Source: UBA7887 sp964408735
Lineage (GTDB): Bacteria; Pseudomonadota; Alphaproteobacteria; UBA7887
Assembly (NCBI GenBank): GCA_964408735.1
Contig: CAYPAX010000006.1
Span: forward strand, 10,932 to 74,931
Direction: 5' to 3'
DNA length: 64,000 nucleotides
Shown here: one piece after another, positions 51,825 to 59,760 of the stretch
Layout of the letters: each line of letters opens with the position of its first letter
How positions within the stretch are numbered: the stretch's first letter is position 1
The notes under the pieces: generated by a model
The model's input: the letters and a program-made list of their open reading frames with translations, nothing else
Told to the model about the DNA's origin: nothing
The model's database searches: none
Made by a program: the position numbers and the translations under genes

Positions 51825-52298
51825 ATGGCAACGAGACGCTGGGTCATTCCATCGGTCGGATTAGGACTGTTGCTCATTGCCGGCGCCTATCAGGTGCTCT
51901 GGCGCGGCAATATCGGCTGGGGCTTCGGCACCATCACCGACAGCGGCCCGATCTCGACCTGGGAGCAAGGCTTCGATCTTGGTTTCTCCATGGTCCCGCT
52001 CGTTGCCGGCCAAGAAGTGGTGATCGACTACGAGGTCACCGTGCGTGCCGGCGCCTTTTGGATCTACGTCTACGATTTCGGCAAGCCGCTATCCGACCCG
52101 AGCGGCTGGAACTGGAAGATTCGCCCCGGCGACCCTGCCACAGGCAGCTTCCACTTCACGATACCCGAGACCGCGATCTACCGCTTCAGCTTCGACGCCA
52201 CCTCGACCTTCGAGAGCGCCCGCCGCGAGGTCGCCTACGACCTCGACTATCAGGTGCATTGGGGGGTGAAAAATCCGGGCGCCTGGTTCGGCCTATAG
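51825..52298 (+). CDS. Unknown membrane-anchored or secreted 157-residue protein
   Basis: From ATG 51825. One N-terminal hydrophobic segment (WVIPSVGLGLLLIAGAYQVL) follows a short basic start, so it is anchored or exported. The remainder is beta-rich with many aromatic residues (WIYVYDFGKPLSDPSGW, TGSFHFTIPETAIYRFSFDA), suggesting a jelly-roll or carbohydrate-binding-like sandwich facing the periplasm. Not recognised. Divergent from the LegB-like gene and convergent with recR, overlapping its end by 6 bp. Confidence 0.68.
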   Translation: MATRRWVIPSVGLGLLLIAGAYQVLWRGNIGWGFGTITDSGPISTWEQGFDLGFSMVPLVAGQEVVIDYEVTVRAGAFWIYVYDFGKPLSDPSGWNWKIRPGDPATGSFHFTIPETAIYRFSFDATSTFESARREVAYDLDYQVHWGVKNPGAWFGL

Positions 52299-52886
52299 GG
52301 GCCGCCGTGCCTTCAGTGCGGCACCGAGGGTGCCGTCGTCGAGATAGTCGAGCTCGCCGCCGACCGGCACGCCGTGGGCCAGCCCGGTGACGCTGACAGC
52401 GCAGCCGGCAAGGCGGTCGGCGACGTAATGGGCGGTTGTCTGGCCGTCGACGGTCGCCGGCAGGGCCAGGATCACTTCCGTCACGCCAGCTTCGCCCGCG
52501 CGCGCGGCCAGGCGGGCTATCGACAGGTCCTCCGGGCCGATGCCGTCGAGCGGCGACAGCACGCCGCCGAGCACGTGGTAGCGCCCGCGATAGAGAGCCG
52601 AGCGCTCCAGGGCCCAGAGGTCGGCGACATCCTCGACCACGCAAAGCTGGCCGCCTTCGCGGCGCTCGTCGGCACAGATGGTGCAGGGATCGGCACTGTC
52701 GAGATTGCCGCACAGGCCGCAGGCGTGGACGGCGCTGTCCGCCTCGGCCAACGCCGCCGCCAACGGCCGCAGCAAGGTCTGGCGCTTGTCGAGCAGGGCC
52801 AAGGCGGCGCGCCGGCCCGAGCGCGGCCCGAGGCCCGGCAGGCGTGCCAGGGCCTGGACCAGCTGCTCGATTTCGGCCCCGGCCAT
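52293..52886 (-). CDS. recR: Recombination mediator RecR
   Basis: 197 residues. Helix-hairpin-helix ARLPGLGPRSGRRAAL, zinc finger CGLCGN...CTIC (Cys pairs about 56-72), TOPRIM region with CVVEDVADLWALE and HVLGGVLSPLDGIGPEDL, and VILALPATVDGQTTAHYV. Acts with RecF/RecO to load RecA at gaps. The order recR-ybaB-dnaX with SRP RNA upstream is a conserved proteobacterial block. Confidence 0.96.
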   Translation of the reverse strand: MAGAEIEQLVQALARLPGLGPRSGRRAALALLDKRQTLLRPLAAALAEADSAVHACGLCGNLDSADPCTICADERREGGQLCVVEDVADLWALERSALYRGRYHVLGGVLSPLDGIGPEDLSIARLAARAGEAGVTEVILALPATVDGQTTAHYVADRLAGCAVSVTGLAHGVPVGGELDYLDDGTLGAALKARRPL

Positions 52887-52893
52887 GCTTGGC

Positions 52894-53214
52894 TCAGAAC
52901 AGCTTGAGGCCGGGCGGCAGCGGCAGGCCGCCAGTGACGTCCTTCATCTGCTCGGCCGCCAGGGCCTCGGCCTTGGCGCGGGCGTCGGAGCAGGCCGCCA
53001 CCACGAGATCTTCGAGCACGCCGATCTCGTCGGGATCGGCGAGGGAGGGGTCGATGCGAATGCGCTTGAGCTCGCTCTTGGCGGACATCGTCGCGGTCAC
53101 CAGACCGGCACCGGAGGCCCCTTCGACTTCGATCTCGGCCAGCTTTTCCTGCATCGCTTCCATGCGCGACTGCATTTCCTGGGCCTGCTTCATCAGATTG
53201 CCGAGATTTCTCAT
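52894..53214 (-). CDS. YbaB/EbfC nucleoid-associated protein
   Basis: 106 residues from ATG 53214. MRNLGNLMKQAQEMQSRMEA and ELKRIRIDPSLAD, VLEDLVVAACSDARAKAEAL, and the terminal GLPLPPGLKLF are the YbaB/EbfC signatures. Small homodimeric DNA-binding protein. Lies between dnaX and recR with gaps of 7 bp each; longer in-frame upstream sequence lies inside dnaX and is not used. Confidence 0.95.
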   Translation of the reverse strand: MRNLGNLMKQAQEMQSRMEAMQEKLAEIEVEGASGAGLVTATMSAKSELKRIRIDPSLADPDEIGVLEDLVVAACSDARAKAEALAAEQMKDVTGGLPLPPGLKLF

Positions 53215-53221
53215 TCGCCGG

Positions 53222-54826
53222 TTACTCCTTGTCGGTGGCGTGGCGCACTTGGGCGCTGGTCGGATCGATCTGGGCGCCGGGGAAAGCGTCGAGCACCTGG
53301 CGCACCAGCGGATCATGGGCAAGTTCCTCGAGGCGCTGGCGCAGCGCTTCGTCGTCGCGCTCCGCCAGGGTCGGCTCACCGGCCTCGTTCGACAGCGCCA
53401 CCACCCAGCGCTCGCCGGTCCACTCCCCGAGTTGCCCGGCAACGTTGGCGGCCAGATCCCCTGGCGCGTTGTCGGTTACGCGCAGCTCGATACGGCCGGG
53501 CTGGAAGCGCACCAGATGCACGTCGTGCACGAGGTGGGCGAACAGCAGCGCTTCGCGATTGGCATCGAACAGGGCCACAGCGGTGGTGAAATCCTGCGGC
53601 ATCTGCGCGGTCGGGCCGGGCGCGGGCGCCGCTGGCGCGGCAGGTTGCGTGGTGGCTGGAGCGCCCTGGCTTTGCAGCTTGCGCACCAGATCCGCCGGGT
53701 TGGGCAGGTCGGCGGCATGGGCCAGGCGCACCAGCACCATCTCCACCGCTGACAGTGGTGCCGGCGCATCCTGCGCCTCGCGCAGTCCCTTGAGCAATAT
53801 CTGCCAGCAGCGCGCCAGGTCCGGCACGCTGAGGCGTTCGGCAAGCGCCGCGCCGCGCACCCGCTCGGCCTCGGGCAGGCCCGGGTCGCCGGCGGCATCC
53901 GGGGCCACTTTGAGGCGGGTCAGCCAGTGGCTGAGATCGAGCATGTCGCGCAGCACCACCACCGGGTCGGCGCCGGCGCGGTATTGCTCGCCGAGCAGGT
54001 CGAGGGCTGCAGGTAAGCGGCCGCCGAGCACGGCTTCGGCGAGATCGAAGACGCGCTCGCGGTCGGCCAGCCCCAGCATGTCGCGCACGGCTGCCGCTTC
54101 GACCGTCGCACCCGCGGCATCGCCGATGGCCTGGTCGAGCAGGGACAGGCCGTCGCGCACCGAGCCGTCCGCCGCGCGCGAGATTAGGGCTAGGGCGTCG
54201 GGGGCGACGGTTGCCGATTCCCGCTCGGCGATGCGCCCGAGATGGCCGGCCAGCATCTCGGCATCGACCCGGCGCAGGTCGAAGCGCTGGCAGCGCGAGA
54301 GCACGGTGACCGGGATCTTGCGCACCTCGGTGGTGGCGAAAATGAAGGTGACGTGGTCCGGCGGCTCCTCCAGGGTCTTCAGCAGCGCGTTGAAGGCGTT
54401 GTTCGACAGCATGTGCACTTCGTCGATGATGTAGACCTTGTAGCGTCCGGAGCCCGGGGCATAGCGCACGCTCTCGATAATCTCGCGCACGTCGTCGACG
54501 CCGGTGCGGCTGGCGGCATCCATTTCCAGCACATCAGGATGACGGTCGGCGGCGATGGCGACGCAGGTATCGCACTCGCCGCAGGGCTCGGCGACCGGCG
54601 CCGTGACGCTGCCGTCGGGCCCGGTGCAGTTGAGCGCCCGGGCGATAATCCGCGCCGTCGTCGTCTTGCCGATGCCGCGCACGCCGGTGAGCAGGAAGGC
54701 ATGCGCCAACCGGCCGCTGGAAAAGGCATTGCCGAGGGTGCGCACCAGCGCGTCCTGGCCGACCAGGTCGGCAAGCTTGGTCGGGCGGTACTTGCGTGCC
54801 AGGACGCGGTAGCCGGTCTCGCTCAT
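53222..54826 (-). CDS. dnaX: DNA polymerase III subunit gamma/tau
   Basis: 534 residues. LARKYRPTKLADLVGQDALV start, Walker A GVRGIGKTTTARIIARAL, zinc module PCGECDTC, Walker B YIIDEVHMLSNNAFNALLKT, sensor SRCQRFDLRR. It loads the beta clamp. The C-terminal region (about 390-534) is Ala/Pro-rich then ends in the tau-type domain; no obvious A-rich slippery site for a shorter gamma form was noticed. The SRP RNA gene lies just upstream on the same strand. Confidence 0.96.
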   Translation of the reverse strand: MSETGYRVLARKYRPTKLADLVGQDALVRTLGNAFSSGRLAHAFLLTGVRGIGKTTTARIIARALNCTGPDGSVTAPVAEPCGECDTCVAIAADRHPDVLEMDAASRTGVDDVREIIESVRYAPGSGRYKVYIIDEVHMLSNNAFNALLKTLEEPPDHVTFIFATTEVRKIPVTVLSRCQRFDLRRVDAEMLAGHLGRIAERESATVAPDALALISRAADGSVRDGLSLLDQAIGDAAGATVEAAAVRDMLGLADRERVFDLAEAVLGGRLPAALDLLGEQYRAGADPVVVLRDMLDLSHWLTRLKVAPDAAGDPGLPEAERVRGAALAERLSVPDLARCWQILLKGLREAQDAPAPLSAVEMVLVRLAHAADLPNPADLVRKLQSQGAPATTQPAAPAAPAPGPTAQMPQDFTTAVALFDANREALLFAHLVHDVHLVRFQPGRIELRVTDNAPGDLAANVAGQLGEWTGERWVVALSNEAGEPTLAERDDEALRQRLEELAHDPLVRQVLDAFPGAQIDPTSAQVRHATDKE

Positions 54827-54859
54827 GACACTCCAAGCGTGGCCTGTTGTGCGTAAAGG

Positions 54860-54957
54860 TGGGAGGCCGGCCTGCGACCCGGGCCGGGCTCGTTACGGCT
54901 GCTTCCTTCCGGACCTGACCGGGTTGGCGAGTGGCCCGTCCGCCACCGACCTCCCGC
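54860..54957 (-). ncRNA. ffs: Signal recognition particle RNA, small bacterial (4.5S) type
   Basis: Read on the minus strand, GGTCAGGTCCGGAAGGAAGC (complement of 54901-54920) is the universal SRP domain IV core with its GGAA tetraloop. Flanking arms GGGAGG (54951-54956 complement side) and CCTCCC (54861-54866 complement side) pair to close a hairpin about 95 nt long. It scaffolds Ffh for co-translational membrane targeting. Ends are approximate. Location directly before dnaX is conserved in alphaproteobacteria. Confidence 0.9.
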
Positions 54958-55174
54958 CGAGGGTTATCGGCCATCGCGGGCGCCCGCGCAAGCGTGGAGG
55001 AGGAAAGATCAGACCCGGGAAGGCAAGTGCGGTTATGTCTTGTGTTGCAATTCTATCTGCTGATCAATTCAGATATAAAACTGCATATAATCAAATGGTT
55101 AAAATACGTAATTGCATTTTTTGCAAGAAAAGTGCAATTTTTCGCACTCAATTGCAGGAACCGTGATAAGCGCG
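54958..55174. promoter_or_regulatory. Divergent spacer: SRP RNA promoter side and AT-rich fic upstream region
   Basis: The first part is GC-rich and holds a perfect 14-bp palindrome (54975-54988). From about 55041 to 55156 the base composition shifts sharply to A+T. This part contains a consensus-like TATAAT (55086-55091), an inverted repeat TTGCA-N5-TGCAA (55112-55126), another AGTGC-N8-GCACT (55131-55148) and further TTGCA copies at 55045 and 55152. No gene is seen. Probably the promoter and operator of the Fic gene. Confidence 0.55.
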
Positions 55175-56341
55175 ATGAAAGCCAAGGATTTCAGCGATTC
55201 CCCGTCCGGCACCCTGGTCCCGACCACGAACAACTGCCAAGCCTTCGTCCCCCATCCGCTGCCGCCGCGGCGGCCGCTGTCGCTTGAGCCATACATGACT
55301 TTGATCGAGAGTGCCTCCCGTTTGATCGGCGAGTTGAGCGGCCTCGGGCGTAATCTGCCGGACCCAAATCTGCTGATAAGCCCTTTTGCCCGCAGAGAAG
55401 CCGTCGCGTCGTCGAGAATCGAAGGGACCGTGACGTCGCTGGACGAGTTGTTCGCCTATGAAGTCGGAGTTGGCAGCGACGCGCGGTCCGATACGCGAGA
55501 GGTGCACAATTACATCCGAGCCCTCAATCACGGTCTGCAACGACTTGAGACACTGCCAATTTCGAGCAGATTGATTCGCGAGTTGCACGAGGTCTTGCTC
55601 GCTGGCGTCGCCAAGACCCGAGGCGGCCGGATTGTCCCCGGCGAGTTCAAGGCCGAGCAGAATTGGATCGGTGCGAGGCTTATCGAGAACGCCCGATTTG
55701 TGCCGCCGCCACCGCAGCAAGCGGAAGAGGCGATGCATGCTCTTGAGCGCTACATTCACGATGATGGCAATGCCCTGCCGCTGATCGTGCGCCTGGCGCT
55801 CATTCATTACCAGTTCGAGACCATCCACCCCTTCCCGGACGGCAACGGGCGGGTGGGCAGGCTCTTGATTCCTCTCATGCTTTGCGAGTCGGGGGCCATG
55901 TCTCAGCCGCTGCTTTATCTCAGCCCGTATTTCGAGGGGCGCTACGACGATTACATCGACAAGATGTTCGCCGTCAGTCGATCAGGCGAGTGGGAGGCAT
56001 GGATAGCGTTCTTCCTGCAGGGCGTTGAGGTTTCTTGCCGGAACGCGATCGCGAAAGCTCGGGCCGTGCTGTCTCTGCAGGCTGAGTATCACAACCGCAT
56101 TCGCACGGTGCGATCCTCCGCTTTGCTGGCGAACCTGGTAGACGGTCTTTTCATCACACCGGCGACTACCACACCGCTCGTCGTGAATACGCTAAACGTC
56201 AGCTACAACTCCGCCAAGAACAACATAAAGCGCCTCACAGACCTCGGTATTCTGGTGCCCGTGGAGACCCGCTGGCGGCCCAAGCTGTTTCTTGCGCAAG
56301 AGATCATCAACACGATCTCCGACGAAGACGACGCGGTGTAA
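55175..56341 (+). CDS. Fic-domain protein (AMPylase), with internal inhibitory motif
   Basis: 388 residues from ATG 55175. Fic motif HPFPDGNGRVGR at 218-229 with catalytic His218 intact. Inhibitory-helix motif S/T-x3-E-G is present at Ser79-Glu83-Gly84 (SSRIEG), placing it in the class with the inhibitory helix N-terminal to the Fic core. The C-terminal 80 residues look like a winged helix (TTTPLVVNTLNVSYNSAKNN, LTDLGILVP). The two-domain layout (Fic/DOC N-region, Fic, wHTH) is common in chromosomally encoded Fic proteins of unknown target. The AT-rich upstream region suggests recent acquisition. Confidence 0.9.
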   Translation: MKAKDFSDSPSGTLVPTTNNCQAFVPHPLPPRRPLSLEPYMTLIESASRLIGELSGLGRNLPDPNLLISPFARREAVASSRIEGTVTSLDELFAYEVGVGSDARSDTREVHNYIRALNHGLQRLETLPISSRLIRELHEVLLAGVAKTRGGRIVPGEFKAEQNWIGARLIENARFVPPPPQQAEEAMHALERYIHDDGNALPLIVRLALIHYQFETIHPFPDGNGRVGRLLIPLMLCESGAMSQPLLYLSPYFEGRYDDYIDKMFAVSRSGEWEAWIAFFLQGVEVSCRNAIAKARAVLSLQAEYHNRIRTVRSSALLANLVDGLFITPATTTPLVVNTLNVSYNSAKNNIKRLTDLGILVPVETRWRPKLFLAQEIINTISDEDDAV

Positions 56342-56400
56342 CGGTCCGCAACACGATCTTGCCGTTGCGAGCGTTCCCGTCGTGTGCCAGGGTCGCCGCC

Positions 56401-57309
56401 ATGAGCAGATCCCACGCCTTCAGCGGCATGCCTTTGAGCCGCGATGACGCCTTGCGCGGCGATACGGACGCTATCGCGCGGCTGCGCGACCATCCCGAAA
56501 GCCGTGTGCTCGTGGTCTGGCGCGACCGCCACCTCATCGCCGATGCGGCCGCGCCCGGCGCCACCTGGCACCGGGGCGACGAGGGCCGCGGCCTGCTCGC
56601 CGAGGCGGAGAACTGGGTGCTGCTCGGCGAGGGCGACGGCATCGCCCATTTCGCCGTCGACATCTCGCATATGGACGAGCCGCTCTTCGCCGACCGCGGC
56701 GAGTTCCTCGACCTGCGCGCCATGGCCTCGCTGCTGTCGACCGATGACGGCGCCGTCATGGCCTATGCCCGCGGGCTGCTCTATTGGCACCGCCGGCACC
56801 GCTTTTGCGGCGCCTGCGGCAGCCCGACCGAGATCGTCTCCGCGGGGCATGTGCGGCGCTGCAGCAATACGGATTGTGCGATCGACCAGTTCCCGCGCAC
56901 CGATCCCGCCATCATCGTGCTGGTCAGCCATGGCGATCTCTGCCTGCTCGGGCGCCAGCGCGTCTGGCCCAAGGGCATGTATTCGACCCTGGCCGGTTTC
57001 GTCGAGCCGGGCGAGAGCCTGGAAGAGGCGGTGGCACGCGAGGTCTTCGAGGAATCGGGCGTCGTCGTCGAGGCGCCGAGCTATCATTCCTCCCAGCCCT
57101 GGCCGTTTCCGGGCTCGATCATGCTCGGCTTCCATGCCAGCGCGCGCGACACCGCGCTCAATGTCGATACGGACGAGCTGGAGACCGCTGCCTGGTTCCA
57201 TCGCGACCAGCTGCTGGCCTCGCCGGAAGACGACGGCTTCCGCCTGCCGCGGCGCGGCTCGATCGCCCGCCGCCTGGTGGAGGAGTGGTTGGCTCAGCCG
57301 GAATCCTGA
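56401..57309 (+). CDS. nudC: NADH pyrophosphatase NudC (Nudix)
   Basis: 302 residues from ATG 56401. N-terminal NUDIX-like domain, zinc ribbon FCGACGSPTE...CSNTDC, then Nudix box GFVEPGESLEEAVAREVFEESG with the downstream SQPWPFPGSIMLGF motif that marks NudC. It hydrolyses NAD(H) and can remove NAD caps from RNA. Starts 59 bp after fic on the same strand and overlaps the convergent pheA tail by 16 bp. Confidence 0.94.
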   Translation: MSRSHAFSGMPLSRDDALRGDTDAIARLRDHPESRVLVVWRDRHLIADAAAPGATWHRGDEGRGLLAEAENWVLLGEGDGIAHFAVDISHMDEPLFADRGEFLDLRAMASLLSTDDGAVMAYARGLLYWHRRHRFCGACGSPTEIVSAGHVRRCSNTDCAIDQFPRTDPAIIVLVSHGDLCLLGRQRVWPKGMYSTLAGFVEPGESLEEAVAREVFEESGVVVEAPSYHSSQPWPFPGSIMLGFHASARDTALNVDTDELETAAWFHRDQLLASPEDDGFRLPRRGSIARRLVEEWLAQPES

Positions 57310-58148
57310 TCGCGGAACGAATCCGCGGCATAGACGCCGAGAATCTTCACGTCGCGCGAGAAGAAGCCGAGCTCCTCCAGGGCGAGGCGCACGGGCTCCT
57401 CGCTGGGATGGCCTTCGATATCGCTGTAGAACTGGGTCGCCGAGAACGAGCCGTCGAGCATGTAGCTTTCCAGCTTGAGCATGTTGACGCCGTTGGTGGC
57501 GAAGCCGCCGAGGGCCTTGTAGAGCGCGGCGGGAATGTTGCGTACGCGAAAGACGAAGCTGGTGAGCACGCGCCCGCTGCCGGGCTCGGGCTCGTCGGGC
57601 TGGCGGGCCATGACCAGGAAGCGCGTGGTGTTGTGGTCGGCGTCCTCGATATCGGCGCGCAGTATGTCGAGGCCGTAGGTCTCGGCCGCCAGGGACGAGG
57701 CGATGGCGGCCTGGCTGGGGTCGTCGCGCCCGGCGATGGCCGAGGCGGCGCCGGCGGTATCGGCCTCGACCATCGGCACCAGCCCAAGCTCGTGGATCAG
57801 CTTGCGGCATTGGGCCAGGGCGTGGACGTGGCTGTGGGCGCTCTGCAGGTCCTCGAGTCGTGCGCCTGGCAGGCTGAGCAGCTGGTGGCGCACTCTTTGG
57901 AAGCGCTCGCCGATGATGTGCAGGCCCGAGCCCGGCAGCAGATGGTGAATGTCGGCAACCCGCCCGGCGACGGAGTTCTCGACCGGGATCATGGCCAGCT
58001 CCGCGGTGCCGTGCTCGACCGCGGTGAAGGCGTCCTCGAAGGTCTCGCAGGGCAGCGGCTGGTAGTCCGGATAGGAGGCCAGGCAGGCCATGTGCGAATA
58101 GGCGCCGGCCTGGCCCTGGAAGGTAATGCGCGGTGTCTCGCTGCTCAC
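57294..58148 (-). CDS. pheA: Prephenate dehydratase
   Basis: 284 residues. ITFQGQAGAYSHMACLASYP start, PVENSVAGRVADIHHLL, and NTTRFLVM (TRF motif) make up the catalytic periplasmic-binding-like domain; the C-terminal ACT domain has LESYMLDGSFSATQFYSDIE for phenylalanine feedback. Stand-alone dehydratase without a chorismate mutase domain. Overlaps kdsB by 4 bp, as commonly seen in Rhodospirillales-like genomes. Confidence 0.95.
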   Translation of the reverse strand: MSSETPRITFQGQAGAYSHMACLASYPDYQPLPCETFEDAFTAVEHGTAELAMIPVENSVAGRVADIHHLLPGSGLHIIGERFQRVRHQLLSLPGARLEDLQSAHSHVHALAQCRKLIHELGLVPMVEADTAGAASAIAGRDDPSQAAIASSLAAETYGLDILRADIEDADHNTTRFLVMARQPDEPEPGSGRVLTSFVFRVRNIPAALYKALGGFATNGVNMLKLESYMLDGSFSATQFYSDIEGHPSEEPVRLALEELGFFSRDVKILGVYAADSFRDQDSG

Positions 58149-58900
58149 GGCTGCCTCTCTCCGCCCAGCATGGCGCGGGCGCGTTGCAAATCTTCCTCGG
58201 TATCGACCCCGAGCGGCACGCTATCGACCAGGGCCACGTCGATGCGCATGCCGGCGTCGAGCGCGCGCAGCTGCTCGAGTCTTTCACGGCGCTCCAGCGG
58301 GCTCGGCGGCAGGGCGACGAAAGCCTCGAGCGCTGCCCGGCGATAGGCATAAAGGCCGATGTGGTGGTAATGGGGGCCCTCGCCCCAGGGCGCCGTGGTG
58401 CGGGTGAAGGCAAGCGCGCGGGCGCGTCTGGCGCCATCGCCGAAGCCGGCGATGATCTTCACCACATTGGGATTGTGGCGCTCGTCCTCGTCCGTGATCT
58501 CACAGGCCACCGTGCCGATGTCCACCGCCGGGTCGTCGAGCAGGGCGACGGCGGCGCGAATCTGCTGCGGATCGATGGTCGGCAGGTCGCCTTGCAGGTT
58601 CACCACGACGCCGCAGGCGCCGTCCGGGTCCTCCGCCTGCAGCGCTTCGGCGACGCGGTCCGAGCCCGAGGGATGGTCCGGGTTGGTCAGGCGCGCCACG
58701 CCGCCCGCCGCCGTCACTGCCTCCGCCACCTCGGCCTCGGCGCAGGCCACGACGACACGGCCGACCTCGGCCTCCACCGCACGGCGCCAGACCTGCACGA
58801 TCATGGGCAGGCCGGCGATATCGGCCAGCACCTTGCGCGGCAGGCGCGTCGAGGCGAGGCGGGCGGGAATCAAGACGATGGCGGCATTGCTGTCGGTCAT
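58145..58900 (-). CDS. kdsB: 3-deoxy-manno-octulosonate cytidylyltransferase
   Basis: 251 residues. IPARLASTRLPRKVLADIAG is the CMP-Kdo synthetase loop; DHPSGSDRVAEALQA and NLQGDLPTIDPQQI are KdsB-specific. CMP-Kdo feeds lipid A inner core synthesis, so the organism makes lipopolysaccharide. Overlaps pheA by 4 bp. Divergent from the cytochrome c gene across an 87-bp spacer that must hold both promoters; no clear boxes seen. Confidence 0.96.
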   Translation of the reverse strand: MTDSNAAIVLIPARLASTRLPRKVLADIAGLPMIVQVWRRAVEAEVGRVVVACAEAEVAEAVTAAGGVARLTNPDHPSGSDRVAEALQAEDPDGACGVVVNLQGDLPTIDPQQIRAAVALLDDPAVDIGTVACEITDEDERHNPNVVKIIAGFGDGARRARALAFTRTTAPWGEGPHYHHIGLYAYRRAALEAFVALPPSPLERRERLEQLRALDAGMRIDVALVDSVPLGVDTEEDLQRARAMLGGERQP

Positions 58901-58987
58901 GACGAGCAGAAGCTTATAGGTGTTGCGGCTCCGCGGGCAAAGCCGTACTTTCGCGCCCGCGCGCAGTTTCCTAGAGCCGGGGTAGGC

Positions 58988-59665
58988 ATGTCAGGCTTTG
59001 AGATCAACAAGATTGTCGGGGCCATCCTGATGGCCGTGTTGTTGGCACTCGGACTGTCCTTCGTCGTCGAGCTGACGACCGGGGGCGGGCACGAAGAGAG
59101 CGAGCCCGTCTATCTCGTCGGCGGCGATGAGGAAGAGGACGTGGCGGAAGAAGAGCCCGTGGGCGATGAGGTCACCGAAGCTGTCGAGGCCGTGGAGGAG
59201 GCTGCCGAGGCCGTCGAAGCGGCGGTCGAGGAAGCCGCGGATGTTGCCGAGGCCGTCGTCGAGGAAGTGGTCGAGGAGGTTGCGGAGGCGGCTGCAGAAG
59301 CCGCGTCGCCCTTGATCGCCGCCATTGCCGCCGCCGATCTCGCGGCCGGCGAAAAGGCCTTCAAGAAGTGCAAGGCGTGTCACACCGTCGACGAGGGCGG
59401 TGCCCACAAGATTGGCCCGAATCTCTGGGACGTGGTCGGCGCGCCGATGGGCCGCCATGCGGAGTACAAGTATTCCGGCGCCCTGACCGATATGGGCGGC
59501 AACTGGGATTACGCCTCGCTCGATGCTTTCCTGACCAAGCCCAAGGACTTCATGGCCGGCACCAAGATGGCCGCCTTCCCGGGCGTCAAGCAGGCAGAGG
59601 ACCGAGCCGCGGTGATCGCCTACCTGCGCAGCAATGCGGGCACGCCGGCGCCGCTTGGCGACTGA
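58988..59665 (+). CDS. Membrane-anchored cytochrome c (CycM-like) with long acidic Ala/Glu linker
   Basis: 225 residues from ATG 58988. N-terminal membrane anchor (KIVGAILMAVLLALGLSFVV), then residues about 36-110 made almost only of Glu, Ala, Val and Asp in a heptad-like pattern, then class I cytochrome c with haem motif CKACH at about 132-136, NLWDVVGAPMGR and the axial-Met region GTKMAAFPG. It carries electrons between the bc1 complex and oxidases in the periplasm. The linker is unusually long and repetitive. Confidence 0.9.
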   Translation: MSGFEINKIVGAILMAVLLALGLSFVVELTTGGGHEESEPVYLVGGDEEEDVAEEEPVGDEVTEAVEAVEEAAEAVEAAVEEAADVAEAVVEEVVEEVAEAAAEAASPLIAAIAAADLAAGEKAFKKCKACHTVDEGGAHKIGPNLWDVVGAPMGRHAEYKYSGALTDMGGNWDYASLDAFLTKPKDFMAGTKMAAFPGVKQAEDRAAVIAYLRSNAGTPAPLGD

Positions 59666-59725
59666 TCACGTTCCCGCGCGTCTCCTCTTGAACCGCCGCA
59701 GGTTCCGCCCGACACTGTAAGGGAA

Positions 59726-59744
59726 CGGCGCAACTGTCGCGCCG
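59726..59744 (+). other. Short GC-rich hairpin before yejA
   Basis: CGGCGC-N7-GCGCCG, perfect 6-bp stem, ending 5 bp before the yejA ribosome-binding site AAAGGGAGG. No T-run follows, so it is not a typical terminator. Could affect translation; otherwise nothing stands out in the 95-bp spacer after the cytochrome gene. Confidence 0.3.
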
Positions 59745-59760
59745 CCCAAAGGGAGGCCGC

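Noticed and set aside
53222..54826. Programmed frameshift site for a short gamma form in dnaX
   Set aside because: No A-rich slippery heptamer noticed in the expected region.
54975..54988. Perfect palindrome CGCGGGC-GCCCGCG as an operator
   Set aside because: GC-rich palindromes this short are common in this composition; nothing links it to a regulator.
56784..58346. 520-codon plus-strand frame over nudC and antisense to pheA
   Set aside because: Shadow frame; no motifs, and it crosses gene boundaries.
56203..58437. 744-codon frame on the minus strand across fic, nudC, pheA and kdsB
   Set aside because: Arginine/proline-rich shadow crossing four well-supported genes in other frames.
59726..59744. 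Hairpin as a rho-independent terminator of the cytochrome gene
   Set aside because: No T-run follows and it lies within a few bases of the yejA ribosome-binding site.
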